Positions 34,514 to 43,336 of a DNA stretch of 64,000 bases are shown here, piece by piece. The stretch is taken from NCBI RefSeq assembly GCF_041146875.1, contig NZ_JBFRXP010000012.1, positions 25,899-89,898 of the forward strand, written 5' to 3'. This DNA comes from Igneacidithiobacillus sp041146875. Its GTDB lineage: Bacteria; Pseudomonadota; Gammaproteobacteria; Acidithiobacillales; Acidithiobacillaceae. Position numbers and translations under genes: made by a program. Below the pieces are notes generated by a model that worked only from the letters and a program-made list of their open reading frames with translations, did not search any database and was not told the DNA's origin. The stretch's first letter is position 1, and each line of letters begins with the position of its first letter.

Positions 34514-37024
34514 ATGAACCGCAAACGTAGCAAGAGCGCTGAATGTACCCTTCCCGCCTTGGCCATGGATGCCGAAGCCCTTTGTCAGGACACCCAGCAT
34601 TATCTCTTCCGCACGCTGGGCATTCCCATTGCTCAGGCGGGCGCGGGTACATACGCGCGCAGCGTCTACACCGCTCTCGGTATGGCCCTACGCGATCGCT
34701 TGGTAGAGCGCTGGAACCAGACCGAAGAACAGCGCAGCGCGATGCAAGGAAAACGGGCGTTTTATCTCTCTCTAGAATTTTTGCTTGGGCGCAGCCTGAA
34801 TAATACCCTGCTCAATCTGGGGCTCGAAGATGCAGCGCACAGCACTCTGGACGCACAAGGTTGGGAACTGGCCGAATTGGCCGAGAAGGAGGCCGATGCC
34901 GGTCTCGGTAATGGCGGCCTTGGGCGCCTGGCTGCCTGTTTTCTCGATAGCTGCGCGAGCCTCGCCCTGCCGGTAACCGGCTATGGCATCCGCTACGCCT
35001 ACGGCATGTTCCGCCAAGAAATCCGTCATGGCGAACAGCTCGAGGAGCCTGACCATTGGCTGAAAAATGGCTACCCCTGGGAGATCAAGCGTCCAGATCG
35101 CGTGCGCCGCATCCCCTACGGCGGGCACACCGAAACGTATATCGATGCGGCCGGCAAAAGCCGCTTTCGCTGGGTAGGTACTCACGATGTCCTGGCTGTT
35201 CCCTACGACATTCCAATTCCCGGCTATGCCAATGGCGTGGTCAACACCCTGCGTCTGTGGCGCGCCGCCGCAACGGATGTTTTCGATCTGGGGGAATTCA
35301 ATGCCGGCGCCTATCCCGAGGCGGTTGCCGCCAAGAATGCTGCCGAGCACATCAGTATGGTGCTCTATCCCAACGACAGCAGTGAGAATGGCAAGGAATT
35401 ACGCCTGCGCCAGCAATATTTCTTGGCTTCGGCCAGCTTGCAGGACGTGTTGGCCGACTGGACGGCAAGCCATGGGGAAAAATTCTCCCAATTCGCGGCG
35501 CAGCACGTCTTTCAGCTCAATGACACGCACCCCAGCATCTCGGTGGCCGAACTGATGCGCCTGCTAATCGATGAGCATGGTCTCGATTGGGATGCCGCCT
35601 GGGCCATCACCAGTAAAACCATGGCCTACACGAATCACACCCTGCTCCCGGAGGCTTTGGAGCGCTGGCCCGTGCGCCTATTCCGCCAACTCTTACCGCG
35701 GGTGCTGGAGATCATCTACGAGATCAACGCCCGCTTCCTGCGCGAGGTAGCGCGCCAGCACCCCGGCGACAGTGATCTGCTCAGCCGCGTATCGCTGATC
35801 GAAGAAGGCCCCGATCCGATGGTACGTATGGCCAATCTGGCGGTGGTGGGGAGCTTTTCCGTCAATGGTGTTGCGGCACTGCACACCGAGCTGCTCTGCA
35901 AGGAGCTTTTCCATGACTTTTACCAGCTCTGGCCCGAACGCTTCAACAACAAAACCAATGGCGTCACCCCGCGCCGCTGGCTCCAGTCTGCCAATCCCGA
36001 GCTGTGCAAATTGATCAGCGGCAAGATTGGCAGCGATTGGCAGCAGGACCTGGCCGGACTACAAGCCCTCGCCCCCTTTGCCGACGATAGTCGTTTCCGT
36101 AAAAGCTGGGCCAAGGTCCGCGCCGCCAACAAGGCGGTCCTATTGGAGATCATTGCCGAGCAAACCGGCGTCACGATGATCCCTGGCGCCCTGCTCGACA
36201 CCCAGGTCAAACGCATCCATGAGTACAAGCGTCAGCTACTCAACGCCCTGCATGTAGTGCACCTCTATGATCGCATCAAACGTGGTGATCTGGAGGGCTT
36301 CACACCGCGCAATGTGCTCTTCGCTGGCAAAGCAGCTCCGGGCTACTTTATGGCCAAACGGATCATACGCTTCATCAACGAAATCGCGCGTACCATCAAT
36401 GCCGACCCGGATACCGAGGGCTTGTTGCGGGTCGTTTTTCTGCCCGATTATCGGGTATCGTTGATGGAAAAAATTTGTACGGCTACCGATCTCTCGGAGC
36501 AGATTTCCACTGCCGGCAAGGAGGCATCGGGTACCGGCAACATGAAATTCATGATGAACGGAGCGTTGACGATCGGCACTCTTGACGGCGCCAACATCGA
36601 GATTCGCGAAGCAGTAGGCGCGGAACATTTTTTCCTTTTTGGTCTCAATGCAGAGGAGGTCACGCATCTACGGCCACAATATCAACCACAACATTTCGTC
36701 GACGCCGACATGGATCTGGAGCGGGTGCTGCAACTCGTACGCAGTGGCTATTTCAATCCCTACGACTTTGGCCTCTTCGATTGCCTACTCGACGCCGTGC
36801 TCTCGCCGCACGATCCCTGGATGGTGCTTGCCGACTTCACCAGCTACCGGCAGAAGCAACAGGAAGTAGCGGAGCTCTGGCGCGATCAGGAGGAATGGCT
36901 GCGCTTTAGCATCCGCAATAGCGCGGCCAGCGGGGTCTTTTCCAGCGATCGGACCATCCGTGAATACAATACCGATATTTGGCACCTGAAGCCGTTGGTA
37001 GCGGAAGGCGGCAGTCTTGGCTAG
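34514..37024 (+). CDS. glgP: Glycogen/starch phosphorylase
   Basis: An 836-residue GT35 phosphorylase that releases glucose-1-phosphate from alpha-glucan. Conserved parts include LGNGGLGRLAACFLDS in the N-domain, NDTHPSI, TNHTLLPEALE and the PLP-lysine motif EASGTGNMKFMMNGALTIG near the C-terminus. ATG at 34514 is supported by AAGGAG seven bases upstream; an in-frame ATG at 34478 lies before that site. The gene leads a plus-strand run followed by gpmI 42 bases later, linking glycogen breakdown to lower glycolysis. Confidence 0.95.
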   Translation: MNRKRSKSAECTLPALAMDAEALCQDTQHYLFRTLGIPIAQAGAGTYARSVYTALGMALRDRLVERWNQTEEQRSAMQGKRAFYLSLEFLLGRSLNNTLLNLGLEDAAHSTLDAQGWELAELAEKEADAGLGNGGLGRLAACFLDSCASLALPVTGYGIRYAYGMFRQEIRHGEQLEEPDHWLKNGYPWEIKRPDRVRRIPYGGHTETYIDAAGKSRFRWVGTHDVLAVPYDIPIPGYANGVVNTLRLWRAAATDVFDLGEFNAGAYPEAVAAKNAAEHISMVLYPNDSSENGKELRLRQQYFLASASLQDVLADWTASHGEKFSQFAAQHVFQLNDTHPSISVAELMRLLIDEHGLDWDAAWAITSKTMAYTNHTLLPEALERWPVRLFRQLLPRVLEIIYEINARFLREVARQHPGDSDLLSRVSLIEEGPDPMVRMANLAVVGSFSVNGVAALHTELLCKELFHDFYQLWPERFNNKTNGVTPRRWLQSANPELCKLISGKIGSDWQQDLAGLQALAPFADDSRFRKSWAKVRAANKAVLLEIIAEQTGVTMIPGALLDTQVKRIHEYKRQLLNALHVVHLYDRIKRGDLEGFTPRNVLFAGKAAPGYFMAKRIIRFINEIARTINADPDTEGLLRVVFLPDYRVSLMEKICTATDLSEQISTAGKEASGTGNMKFMMNGALTIGTLDGANIEIREAVGAEHFFLFGLNAEEVTHLRPQYQPQHFVDADMDLERVLQLVRSGYFNPYDFGLFDCLLDAVLSPHDPWMVLADFTSYRQKQQEVAELWRDQEEWLRFSIRNSAASGVFSSDRTIREYNTDIWHLKPLVAEGGSLG

Positions 37025-37066
37025 AATCCGCGCTACAGTAGACAACGGTTTTTTGCAAGGAGCCAC

Positions 37067-38596
37067 GTGAGCACGTCGTCCGTTCGCCCTATAGTACTGC
37101 TCATTCTCGATGGTTGGGGCTATCGGGAAGCGGCGGAGGATAATGCCATCGCGCAGGCCCACACGCCGCATTGGGACAGCTGGTGGAAGACCCACCCACA
37201 TACCTTGCTGCAGGCATCTGAGGCATCGGTAGGCCTGCCCCGTGGGCAGATGGGCAACAGCGAGGTGGGGCATATCAATATCGGTGCTGGCCGGGTAGTC
37301 TATCAGGAATACGAGCGTATCAACCGCGCCATTGCCGACGGTAGCTTTTATCACAACGCCGCGCTGGTGGAGGCGGTGGACGCGGCGCAAAAGCAGGGCA
37401 AGGCCGTGCATATTCTCGGCCTGCTCTCTCCCGGTGGTGTGCACTCCCACGAAAATCACCTGATTGCCGGTTTGCGCCTGGCGCGCCAACGTGGCGCCGA
37501 GCACGTATATTTGCATGCCTTTCTCGACGGTCGCGATACGGCCCCCCGTTCGGCAGCCGCCTCACTACGCAAAATAGAAGACGCCTTGGCGCGCGAGGGC
37601 GGCCGCCTCGCCACCCTAATCGGACGCTATTATGCCATGGACCGCGACCACCGCTGGGACCGGGTACAAAAGGCGTATGACTTGATTACCCAGGGCACGG
37701 GTACGGAATATCCCAGTGCCGAAGCGGCGCTGGAAGCTGCCTACACGCAAGTAGAGAGCGATGAATTTGTGCCCGCGGCACGTATCGGGCCGGCGGTGCG
37801 CGTGGAGGATGGCGATAGCATCATCTTCCTCAATTTTCGTTCCGACCGTGCGCGGCAAATTACTCGCGCCTTCGTCGAAGAGGGGTTTTCCGGATTTCCG
37901 CGCGCCGTCGTACCCAAACTTGCGGCCTTTGTTACGCTTACGGAGTACAGCGAGCAGTTTCCAGTGGCGGTCGCCTACCCCCCCACCCGCCTGCGTAACA
38001 CCTTCGGCGAGTGGGTTTCCCGCTTTGGTCTGCGCCAGCTGCGTATCGCCGAGACCGAAAAATACGCGCACGTCACCTTTTTCTTTAATGGTGGTGAAGA
38101 GCAGGTATTTGCCGGCGAAGATCGCATTCTCATTCCTTCTCCTGCCGTCGCCACTTATGATCTACAGCCAGAAATGAGTGTGCCAGATCTGGCCGAGCGC
38201 CTCGTCGCCGAGGTTCAGGCCGGGCGCTACGACGTCATCATCTGCAACATTGCCAATCCGGACATGGTGGGGCACAGTGGCAAGCTGGCTGCCGCCACCG
38301 CTGCAGTTGAGGCCGTAGACCAAGCCCTAGGGCGCATTGTACCGGCGGTGCGGGCGCAGGGCGGCGAGGTCCTGATCACTGCTGATCATGGCAATGTCGA
38401 GCAAATGCTCGATCCCGAGACCGGCCAGGCGCATACCGCGCACACCTGTAATCCTGTACCCTTGCTTTATATTGGTCGTTCGGCCCGCCTACAGGAAAGT
38501 GGCGCGTTGGAAGACTTGGCACCAACACTACTGCAGCTCCTAGGCCTGCCCAAGGCCCCTGAGATGGGCGGAAAAAGTCTGATCGAGAACACGTGA
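37067..38596 (+). CDS. gpmI: 2,3-bisphosphoglycerate-independent phosphoglycerate mutase
   Basis: A 509-residue, two-metal alkaline-phosphatase-superfamily mutase interconverting 3- and 2-phosphoglycerate. LLILDGWGYRE begins the metal site, MGNSEVGHINIGAGR contains the phosphoserine (about S65), and ITADHGNVEQM closes the second metal site. The start is GTG with AAGGAG upstream. Its stop overlaps the GTG start of the next gene (GTGA). The gpmI-envC-ctpA order is widely conserved in proteobacteria. Confidence 0.96.
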   Translation: MSTSSVRPIVLLILDGWGYREAAEDNAIAQAHTPHWDSWWKTHPHTLLQASEASVGLPRGQMGNSEVGHINIGAGRVVYQEYERINRAIADGSFYHNAALVEAVDAAQKQGKAVHILGLLSPGGVHSHENHLIAGLRLARQRGAEHVYLHAFLDGRDTAPRSAAASLRKIEDALAREGGRLATLIGRYYAMDRDHRWDRVQKAYDLITQGTGTEYPSAEAALEAAYTQVESDEFVPAARIGPAVRVEDGDSIIFLNFRSDRARQITRAFVEEGFSGFPRAVVPKLAAFVTLTEYSEQFPVAVAYPPTRLRNTFGEWVSRFGLRQLRIAETEKYAHVTFFFNGGEEQVFAGEDRILIPSPAVATYDLQPEMSVPDLAERLVAEVQAGRYDVIICNIANPDMVGHSGKLAAATAAVEAVDQALGRIVPAVRAQGGEVLITADHGNVEQMLDPETGQAHTAHTCNPVPLLYIGRSARLQESGALEDLAPTLLQLLGLPKAPEMGGKSLIENT

Positions 38597-40050
38597 AACA
38601 CCTGATTCCCTCTGCCGTCTTGCTGACCAGTACAGTTCTCTATCTAGGCATCGGCGCCGCCAACGCGAGCAACTTGCCGCAAAAGATCCACGAGAGTAAG
38701 GCACGTCTGCAGTCCATCCACCAGAACGTGTCGACCTTGCAGGCGCAGTTAGCCGACAAACAGAAAACCCAGACCGAACTGCGCGCCGAAATTGCGCAGT
38801 TAGACCAACGCATCCAAGCCACGCAAGGGCAGCTCAGCAAAATTCAGGGCCATCGGCAACAAACGCAACAAGAAATCCGTACACTGCAAGGTCAAATCGA
38901 CAAACTGCAAGAAGAGCTTCAGGCACAGAAAGGAATCCTCACCGATCAGTTGCGCGCCGCCTATATGTTGGGCGGCGAAACCCCGTTGGCGGTATGGCTA
39001 CAAACCGAGAAGCCTGCCGAGATTGGTCGTCTCAGCGTCTATTATCAGGCCCTAGCCAAGGCGCGCCTCGAACTGATCAGCAAAACCCAAACGACGGGGA
39101 AAGAAATCACCCAGACTCAGGAGCAAAAGAAGAAACAGGAGGCGCATCTCACGCAACTGGCCACGCAAACTCAAGACCAGGAAAAGACGCTAGAGGGACA
39201 ACGTAATCAGCATGCCAACCTGGAAGAGCAATTGGTAAAACGCATTGCCGCAGATCAGGCAAAAATTGCCAACCTGGAGGCTAATGCCAACATTCTCAAT
39301 GGCTTGGTCAACCGGCTCTCGACGCAATACGCCCAGCAACTCGCTGCCGAAAGGGCGGCAGCGGCGCGACGAGCGGCTGAAGCCGCGGCGCGCAAGCGGG
39401 CAGCCGAACGCCTGGCAGCACAGCGGCTTGCGGCAGCGCAGCGAGCCGCTGCTCAGGCTGCCGCAGAGCGCCGTGCTGCGGCCCACGCCGCCGCACAAGA
39501 ACGGGCCGAGATCGCTGCCAAGGCTGCCGCAGAACAAAAGCGCGCAGAACAATTGCAGCGCGAAATCCATCAGGCGCCGCCGCCCCCGGCAATTCCCGTG
39601 CAACCGCCCAAGATTGCCACCGTAACACCTGTGGCTCCCAGTGCGCCGCCGCCAAGCACGAATGCCGTCGGCCACGGGAGCTTCCCGCCGCCGGTAAGCG
39701 CTCCCGTGCGGTACCTCTTTGGCACCCCGCGCGTACATGGTGGACCGAACTGGCAGGGAATCACTTTTGCCGCGGCACCGGGGACGCCGGTACATGCCAT
39801 CGCGCCGGGCATGGTCTTGTACGCCGGCCCGCTACGTGGCTATGGCGAGATCGTCATCGTGCAGCAAGCGAACCTGGTCTTGGCCATCTATGGACACTTG
39901 GCCAAACCCGCGGTGCAGGTCGGCGAGAAGCTGCAAACGGGAAGCCTCTTGGGTGGTGTTGGTAGCGGTGGAGAAATGGGCAACGACGGTCTCTACCTTG
40001 AGATTCGCAGCCAAGGTCATCCCGTTAACCCCCTGAATTTTATTCGTTAA
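38593..40050 (+). CDS. envC: EnvC-like murein hydrolase activator with degenerate LytM domain
   Basis: A 485-residue periplasmic protein. The signal peptide is followed by a long coiled coil (about 30-240), an Ala/Arg-rich low-complexity helix (about 250-325), a Pro-rich linker and a C-terminal M23/LytM domain (about 370-485). The metal ligands look lost: the last motif reads LYLEIRSQGHPVNP where active enzymes have a histidine (HFEIR type), and the first ligand region is HGGPNWQG. This is the EnvC pattern, where the domain activates amidases at the septum rather than cutting peptidoglycan. It starts with GTG, coupled to gpmI. Confidence 0.85.
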   Translation: MKHLIPSAVLLTSTVLYLGIGAANASNLPQKIHESKARLQSIHQNVSTLQAQLADKQKTQTELRAEIAQLDQRIQATQGQLSKIQGHRQQTQQEIRTLQGQIDKLQEELQAQKGILTDQLRAAYMLGGETPLAVWLQTEKPAEIGRLSVYYQALAKARLELISKTQTTGKEITQTQEQKKKQEAHLTQLATQTQDQEKTLEGQRNQHANLEEQLVKRIAADQAKIANLEANANILNGLVNRLSTQYAQQLAAERAAAARRAAEAAARKRAAERLAAQRLAAAQRAAAQAAAERRAAAHAAAQERAEIAAKAAAEQKRAEQLQREIHQAPPPPAIPVQPPKIATVTPVAPSAPPPSTNAVGHGSFPPPVSAPVRYLFGTPRVHGGPNWQGITFAAAPGTPVHAIAPGMVLYAGPLRGYGEIVIVQQANLVLAIYGHLAKPAVQVGEKLQTGSLLGGVGSGGEMGNDGLYLEIRSQGHPVNPLNFIR

Positions 40051-40072
40051 TGTGCGACGTTTTGGAGCCAGA

Positions 40073-41488
40073 ATGACTAGGCGCATCCTGCAGATTTGCT
40101 TGCCCCTCTTGACGGTTGCGGCCCTCAGCATGGGCTCAGCACCGGCCTGGGCCGAAGACAGCTCGACCATCCCCCTGAAAGAGATCCAAACCTTCAGCCA
40201 GGTCTTTGCGCTGATCAAGTCGGATTATGTCGACCCCAGTTCCGACCAGAAACTTATGCAAGGGGCAATTGCCGGCATGGTGCATGCCCTCGACCCTCAT
40301 TCAGCCTATCTGACGCCGCAAGAATGGAAAGAGATGCAGGTCTTTACCGATGGCCGTTTTGGTGGAGTCGGCATTGAGATCACCCCCGACCATGGTCTCT
40401 TGCGCGTAGTGACGCCCGTCGATGGTACCCCCGCTGCCCGCGCCGGGATTCACGCTGGAGATCTCATCATCAAGATCAACGGGAAAGCAGTGGAGGGCCT
40501 GGGCCTGCAAAAGGCCGTAGACGAGATGCGTGGCAAGCCCGGTAGCCAGGTCAGCCTCACCCTCCTGCGGCCGCACAGCAATGTTCCCCTGCAAGTCACC
40601 CTCACGCGCGCCATCATTAAAGTGCAGAGCGTGCGCTATCAGATGATCGCACCAAATTACGGCTATCTGCGTGTTAGTCAGTTCCAGGACAACACTGGCA
40701 ACGCCGTGCAGGCAGCGGTCAAACAGCTCGAGAGTGATGCCAGCGGCAAACTCAAGGGGCTGATTCTCGACCTACGCAACAACCCAGGCGGGGTACTGCA
40801 AGCCGGGGTGGAGACTGCGGATACGTTTTTGAATCATGGCCTGATCGTCTACACCAAAGGTCGCAGCGGCGAGAGCGACATGCGTTTTAGTGCGCACGGA
40901 CCCGACCTGCTGCATGGTGCCCCCATAGTTGTGTTGATCAATGGCGGCACGGCCTCAGCGGCAGAGATTGTTACCGGCGCCCTCAAGGACGATGACCGCG
41001 CCCTGATCCTGGGGAGTCGTAGCTTTGGCAAAGGCTCAGTGCAATCCGTCATTCCCCTCGATAATGGCGGCGCGCTCAAGCTGACCACGGCGCTCTACTA
41101 CACGCCGGCTGGATGTTCCATTCAAAGCCAGGGGATTGTCCCCAACGTCGCTGTTGTCCCTGGCAACTCCGAAGAACGGCAAATCGATGCCGCGCTCCTC
41201 AAGGAATCGGAGCTACAGGGGGTACTCAAAGCCCCGGATCAGTGTCAAAAGATCCAGCCGCAGTTCCAGATTCCGGAGCCGACCCCGCCCGCCACCAGCA
41301 GCCAAAAACAAATGCCTACGGATACCCCGAATCTGGCCACGGATTTTGTCCTGCGTAAGGCGGTGGAGATTCTCGAGGGCCAAGCCGTGGAGGTGGAGCA
41401 GGACGGCAAGACCATAAAGAAGATCATTCCCTTGCCGGTGTATCCCAGTCGGGATAAAAACGCCGGCGCCAAGGTCAAAGCTGCCTGA
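40073..41488 (+). CDS. ctpA: Carboxyl-terminal processing protease, S41
   Basis: A 471-residue periplasmic serine protease. Signal peptide to about residue 27 (PAWA), PDZ domain about 90-170, protease core with GGTASAAEIV (catalytic S295) and SFGKGSVQ (K320). It trims C-termini of envelope proteins; in several bacteria it acts on cell-wall hydrolases, which suits its position after envC. ATG at 40073 has GGAG six bases upstream; the in-frame GTG at 40052 would place that site inside the gene. Confidence 0.94.
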   Translation: MTRRILQICLPLLTVAALSMGSAPAWAEDSSTIPLKEIQTFSQVFALIKSDYVDPSSDQKLMQGAIAGMVHALDPHSAYLTPQEWKEMQVFTDGRFGGVGIEITPDHGLLRVVTPVDGTPAARAGIHAGDLIIKINGKAVEGLGLQKAVDEMRGKPGSQVSLTLLRPHSNVPLQVTLTRAIIKVQSVRYQMIAPNYGYLRVSQFQDNTGNAVQAAVKQLESDASGKLKGLILDLRNNPGGVLQAGVETADTFLNHGLIVYTKGRSGESDMRFSAHGPDLLHGAPIVVLINGGTASAAEIVTGALKDDDRALILGSRSFGKGSVQSVIPLDNGGALKLTTALYYTPAGCSIQSQGIVPNVAVVPGNSEERQIDAALLKESELQGVLKAPDQCQKIQPQFQIPEPTPPATSSQKQMPTDTPNLATDFVLRKAVEILEGQAVEVEQDGKTIKKIIPLPVYPSRDKNAGAKVKAA

Positions 41489-41509
41489 GTGGGAAGATAG
41501 GTAGAGAGT

Positions 41510-42082
41510 ATGGTGCCCGTACCAAGGGTAGTAATTCCAATTGCCGATGGCTGCGAGGAAATGGAGGTGGTGATCTGCACCGACATTCTGCGGCGCGCCG
41601 GGGCGGAGGTCTGCCTCGCGGGGGTCGATGGCAGCGCAGCGGTAACGGCTTCGCGCGGTGTGCGCCTGCTGCCGGATCACAGCTGGGCCGAACGCGCTGA
41701 CGAACCCATGGATCTTTTGCTACTGCCAGGCGGCGCCGGCGGCGTGGAACGGTTACGCCAGTCGGCCAGCCTACGCGCCACAATCGCAGCGCGCAGCGCC
41801 GCCGGCGCGAGAATCGCCGCCATTTGTGCCGCTCCCTCCTTGCTCGCCGAGATCGGCGTCTTGTGCGGCAAAAGAGTAACCAGTTACCCCGGCGCTCTCG
41901 ATCCGCAGAGTTTGGAGTATCAATACCAAACGGAACCCGTCGTCATCGATGGCGCCCTTACCAGTTCCCGCGGTCCAGGCACCGCCATGGATTTTGCCCT
42001 CAGCCTTGTCACTCAATTTTTTGGAAACGAGCGGCGTGTCGAGGTGGAATCGGCCTTGCAAAGGCCGTCGGTTTACCTTTGA
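41510..42082 (+). CDS. DJ-1/PfpI family protein (YajL/ThiJ-like)
   Basis: A 190-residue DJ-1 superfamily protein. The nucleophile elbow AAICAAPSLLAEIG contains the conserved cysteine (about C106), and the nearby glutamate is in ADGCEEME (about E17). Members of this branch have been linked to glyoxalase, deglycase or chaperone activity and oxidative stress; the exact role is unsettled. It follows ctpA by 21 bases and precedes the parvulin gene by 49. Confidence 0.88.
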   Translation: MVPVPRVVIPIADGCEEMEVVICTDILRRAGAEVCLAGVDGSAAVTASRGVRLLPDHSWAERADEPMDLLLLPGGAGGVERLRQSASLRATIAARSAAGARIAAICAAPSLLAEIGVLCGKRVTSYPGALDPQSLEYQYQTEPVVIDGALTSSRGPGTAMDFALSLVTQFFGNERRVEVESALQRPSVYL

Positions 42083-42131
42083 TCTGTCCGCATGGATAAT
42101 GCTTCGTCTCAATCAAACTGAAGGAAAACTC

Positions 42132-42908
42132 ATGAAACTTCGCGCAGTTGTTCTTGCCGGCATCGTCGGTGCTTTCTCCCTGCCGGTCTTCGCTACCCCC
42201 GCGGCCACGGTCAATGGTCATGCCATCGACAACAGCCAAGTGCAGGAAATCATGGGCATGAGCCCAGACCTCGCAAAAGAGCCCAATGCTCGCGAGCAGG
42301 TGGTGCAGAATCTGATCAACATGGAAGTGCTGTCACAGTATGCCGACCAGCACGGTCTTGCCCAATCCCCCGACGTGCAAGAACGCCTGAGCCTGGCCAA
42401 ACGGCAGATTCTGGCGGATGCCGCGATCGAATCCTACGTCAAGGCGCATCCTGTTTCGCAGACCGACGTCCAGAATGCCTATAACAAATTCGTTGCGGCA
42501 ATGGGCAAGAAGGAATACGAAGTGCGCCACATTCTGGTCAAGACCAAGCCCGAAGCAGACAAGATCTTGGCCGATCTGAAGGCAGGACAGAAGTTCTCCA
42601 AGTTGGCGGAGAAATATTCCATCGACAAGGGCAGCGCCGCCCACGGTGGGGAACTCGGCTGGATCGTTCCGGGTATGGTGGTGCCTCCCTTTGCCGAGGC
42701 GGTAGAGACGGCCCCCATCGACAAGCCGGTTGGCCCGGTACAGACCCAATTTGGCTACCACATCATCGAAGTGCAGGCCACCCGTCCAGTAACCCCGCCT
42801 GCCTTGAGCTCCATGCAGGCCCGCATCAAGGCACAGTTGCAACAACAAGAGGCAGCAAAGTTCGTATCGGATCTGCGCAGCAAGGCTAGCATCAACATCA
42901 CTAAGTAA
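42132..42908 (+). CDS. Periplasmic parvulin-type peptidyl-prolyl isomerase
   Basis: A 258-residue exported PPIase. A signal peptide ending VFATP is followed by a helical SurA-N-like region and a rotamase domain (about 135-230) with EYEVRHILVKTK, HGGELGWIVPGMVVPPF and TQFGYHIIEV. It would help folding of outer-membrane or secreted proteins, like PpiC/PrsA relatives. ATG at 42132 has AAGGAA upstream and starts the signal peptide; the longer frame to 41949 overlaps the previous gene. A strong terminator follows. Confidence 0.93.
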   Translation: MKLRAVVLAGIVGAFSLPVFATPAATVNGHAIDNSQVQEIMGMSPDLAKEPNAREQVVQNLINMEVLSQYADQHGLAQSPDVQERLSLAKRQILADAAIESYVKAHPVSQTDVQNAYNKFVAAMGKKEYEVRHILVKTKPEADKILADLKAGQKFSKLAEKYSIDKGSAAHGGELGWIVPGMVVPPFAEAVETAPIDKPVGPVQTQFGYHIIEVQATRPVTPPALSSMQARIKAQLQQQEAAKFVSDLRSKASINITK

Positions 42909-42932
42909 TTTGTCATAAGCCTTTTTATAGAG

Positions 42933-42963
42933 AGGGCCGAAGGGATTTCCCTTCGGCCCTTTG
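42933..42963 (+). terminator. Rho-independent terminator after the parvulin gene
   Basis: A 12-bp perfect stem (AGGGCCGAAGGG/CCCTTCGGCCCT) with a 4-base loop at 42933-42960, followed by a short T-containing tail. It separates the glgP-parvulin run from clpS. Confidence 0.88.
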
Positions 42964-43024
42964 CCTTGCCTGGAACGAGATCAGGCGCCACAATGAAGAC
43001 AGAGAGTTTTTCCGGAGCACAGTT

Positions 43025-43333
43025 GTGACAACACGAAGAAATCCTCAGCAACCCGTTCTGGAGCGGCAAACGCAGATTCGCGAGCCGCGCCTGTACCGCG
43101 TTTGCTTGCTGAATGATGACTTCACCCCCATGGACTATGTGGTGCGTATCCTCGAAGAGTATTTTCACAAGAGCCATGACGAAGCCACCCAAATCATGAT
43201 GGAGGTGCATCATCAAGGCAAAGGCATCTGTGGCGTCTACCCCTTTGACCTCGCAGAAACCAAGGTCACCTTGGTTACCGCTGATGCACGCCAGCATCAG
43301 CATCCCTTGCGTTGTACCATGGAAAAGGAGTGA
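43025..43333 (+). CDS. clpS: ATP-dependent Clp protease adaptor ClpS
   Basis: A 102-residue N-end-rule adaptor. YRVCLLNDDFTPMDYVVRIL is the ClpS substrate-pocket signature and VTADARQHQHPLRCTMEKE the conserved C-terminus. It delivers substrates to ClpA. The start is GTG with GGAG eight bases upstream. It lies three bases before clpA, the standard pair. Confidence 0.95.
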   Translation: MTTRRNPQQPVLERQTQIREPRLYRVCLLNDDFTPMDYVVRILEEYFHKSHDEATQIMMEVHHQGKGICGVYPFDLAETKVTLVTADARQHQHPLRCTMEKE

Positions 43334-43336
43334 GCG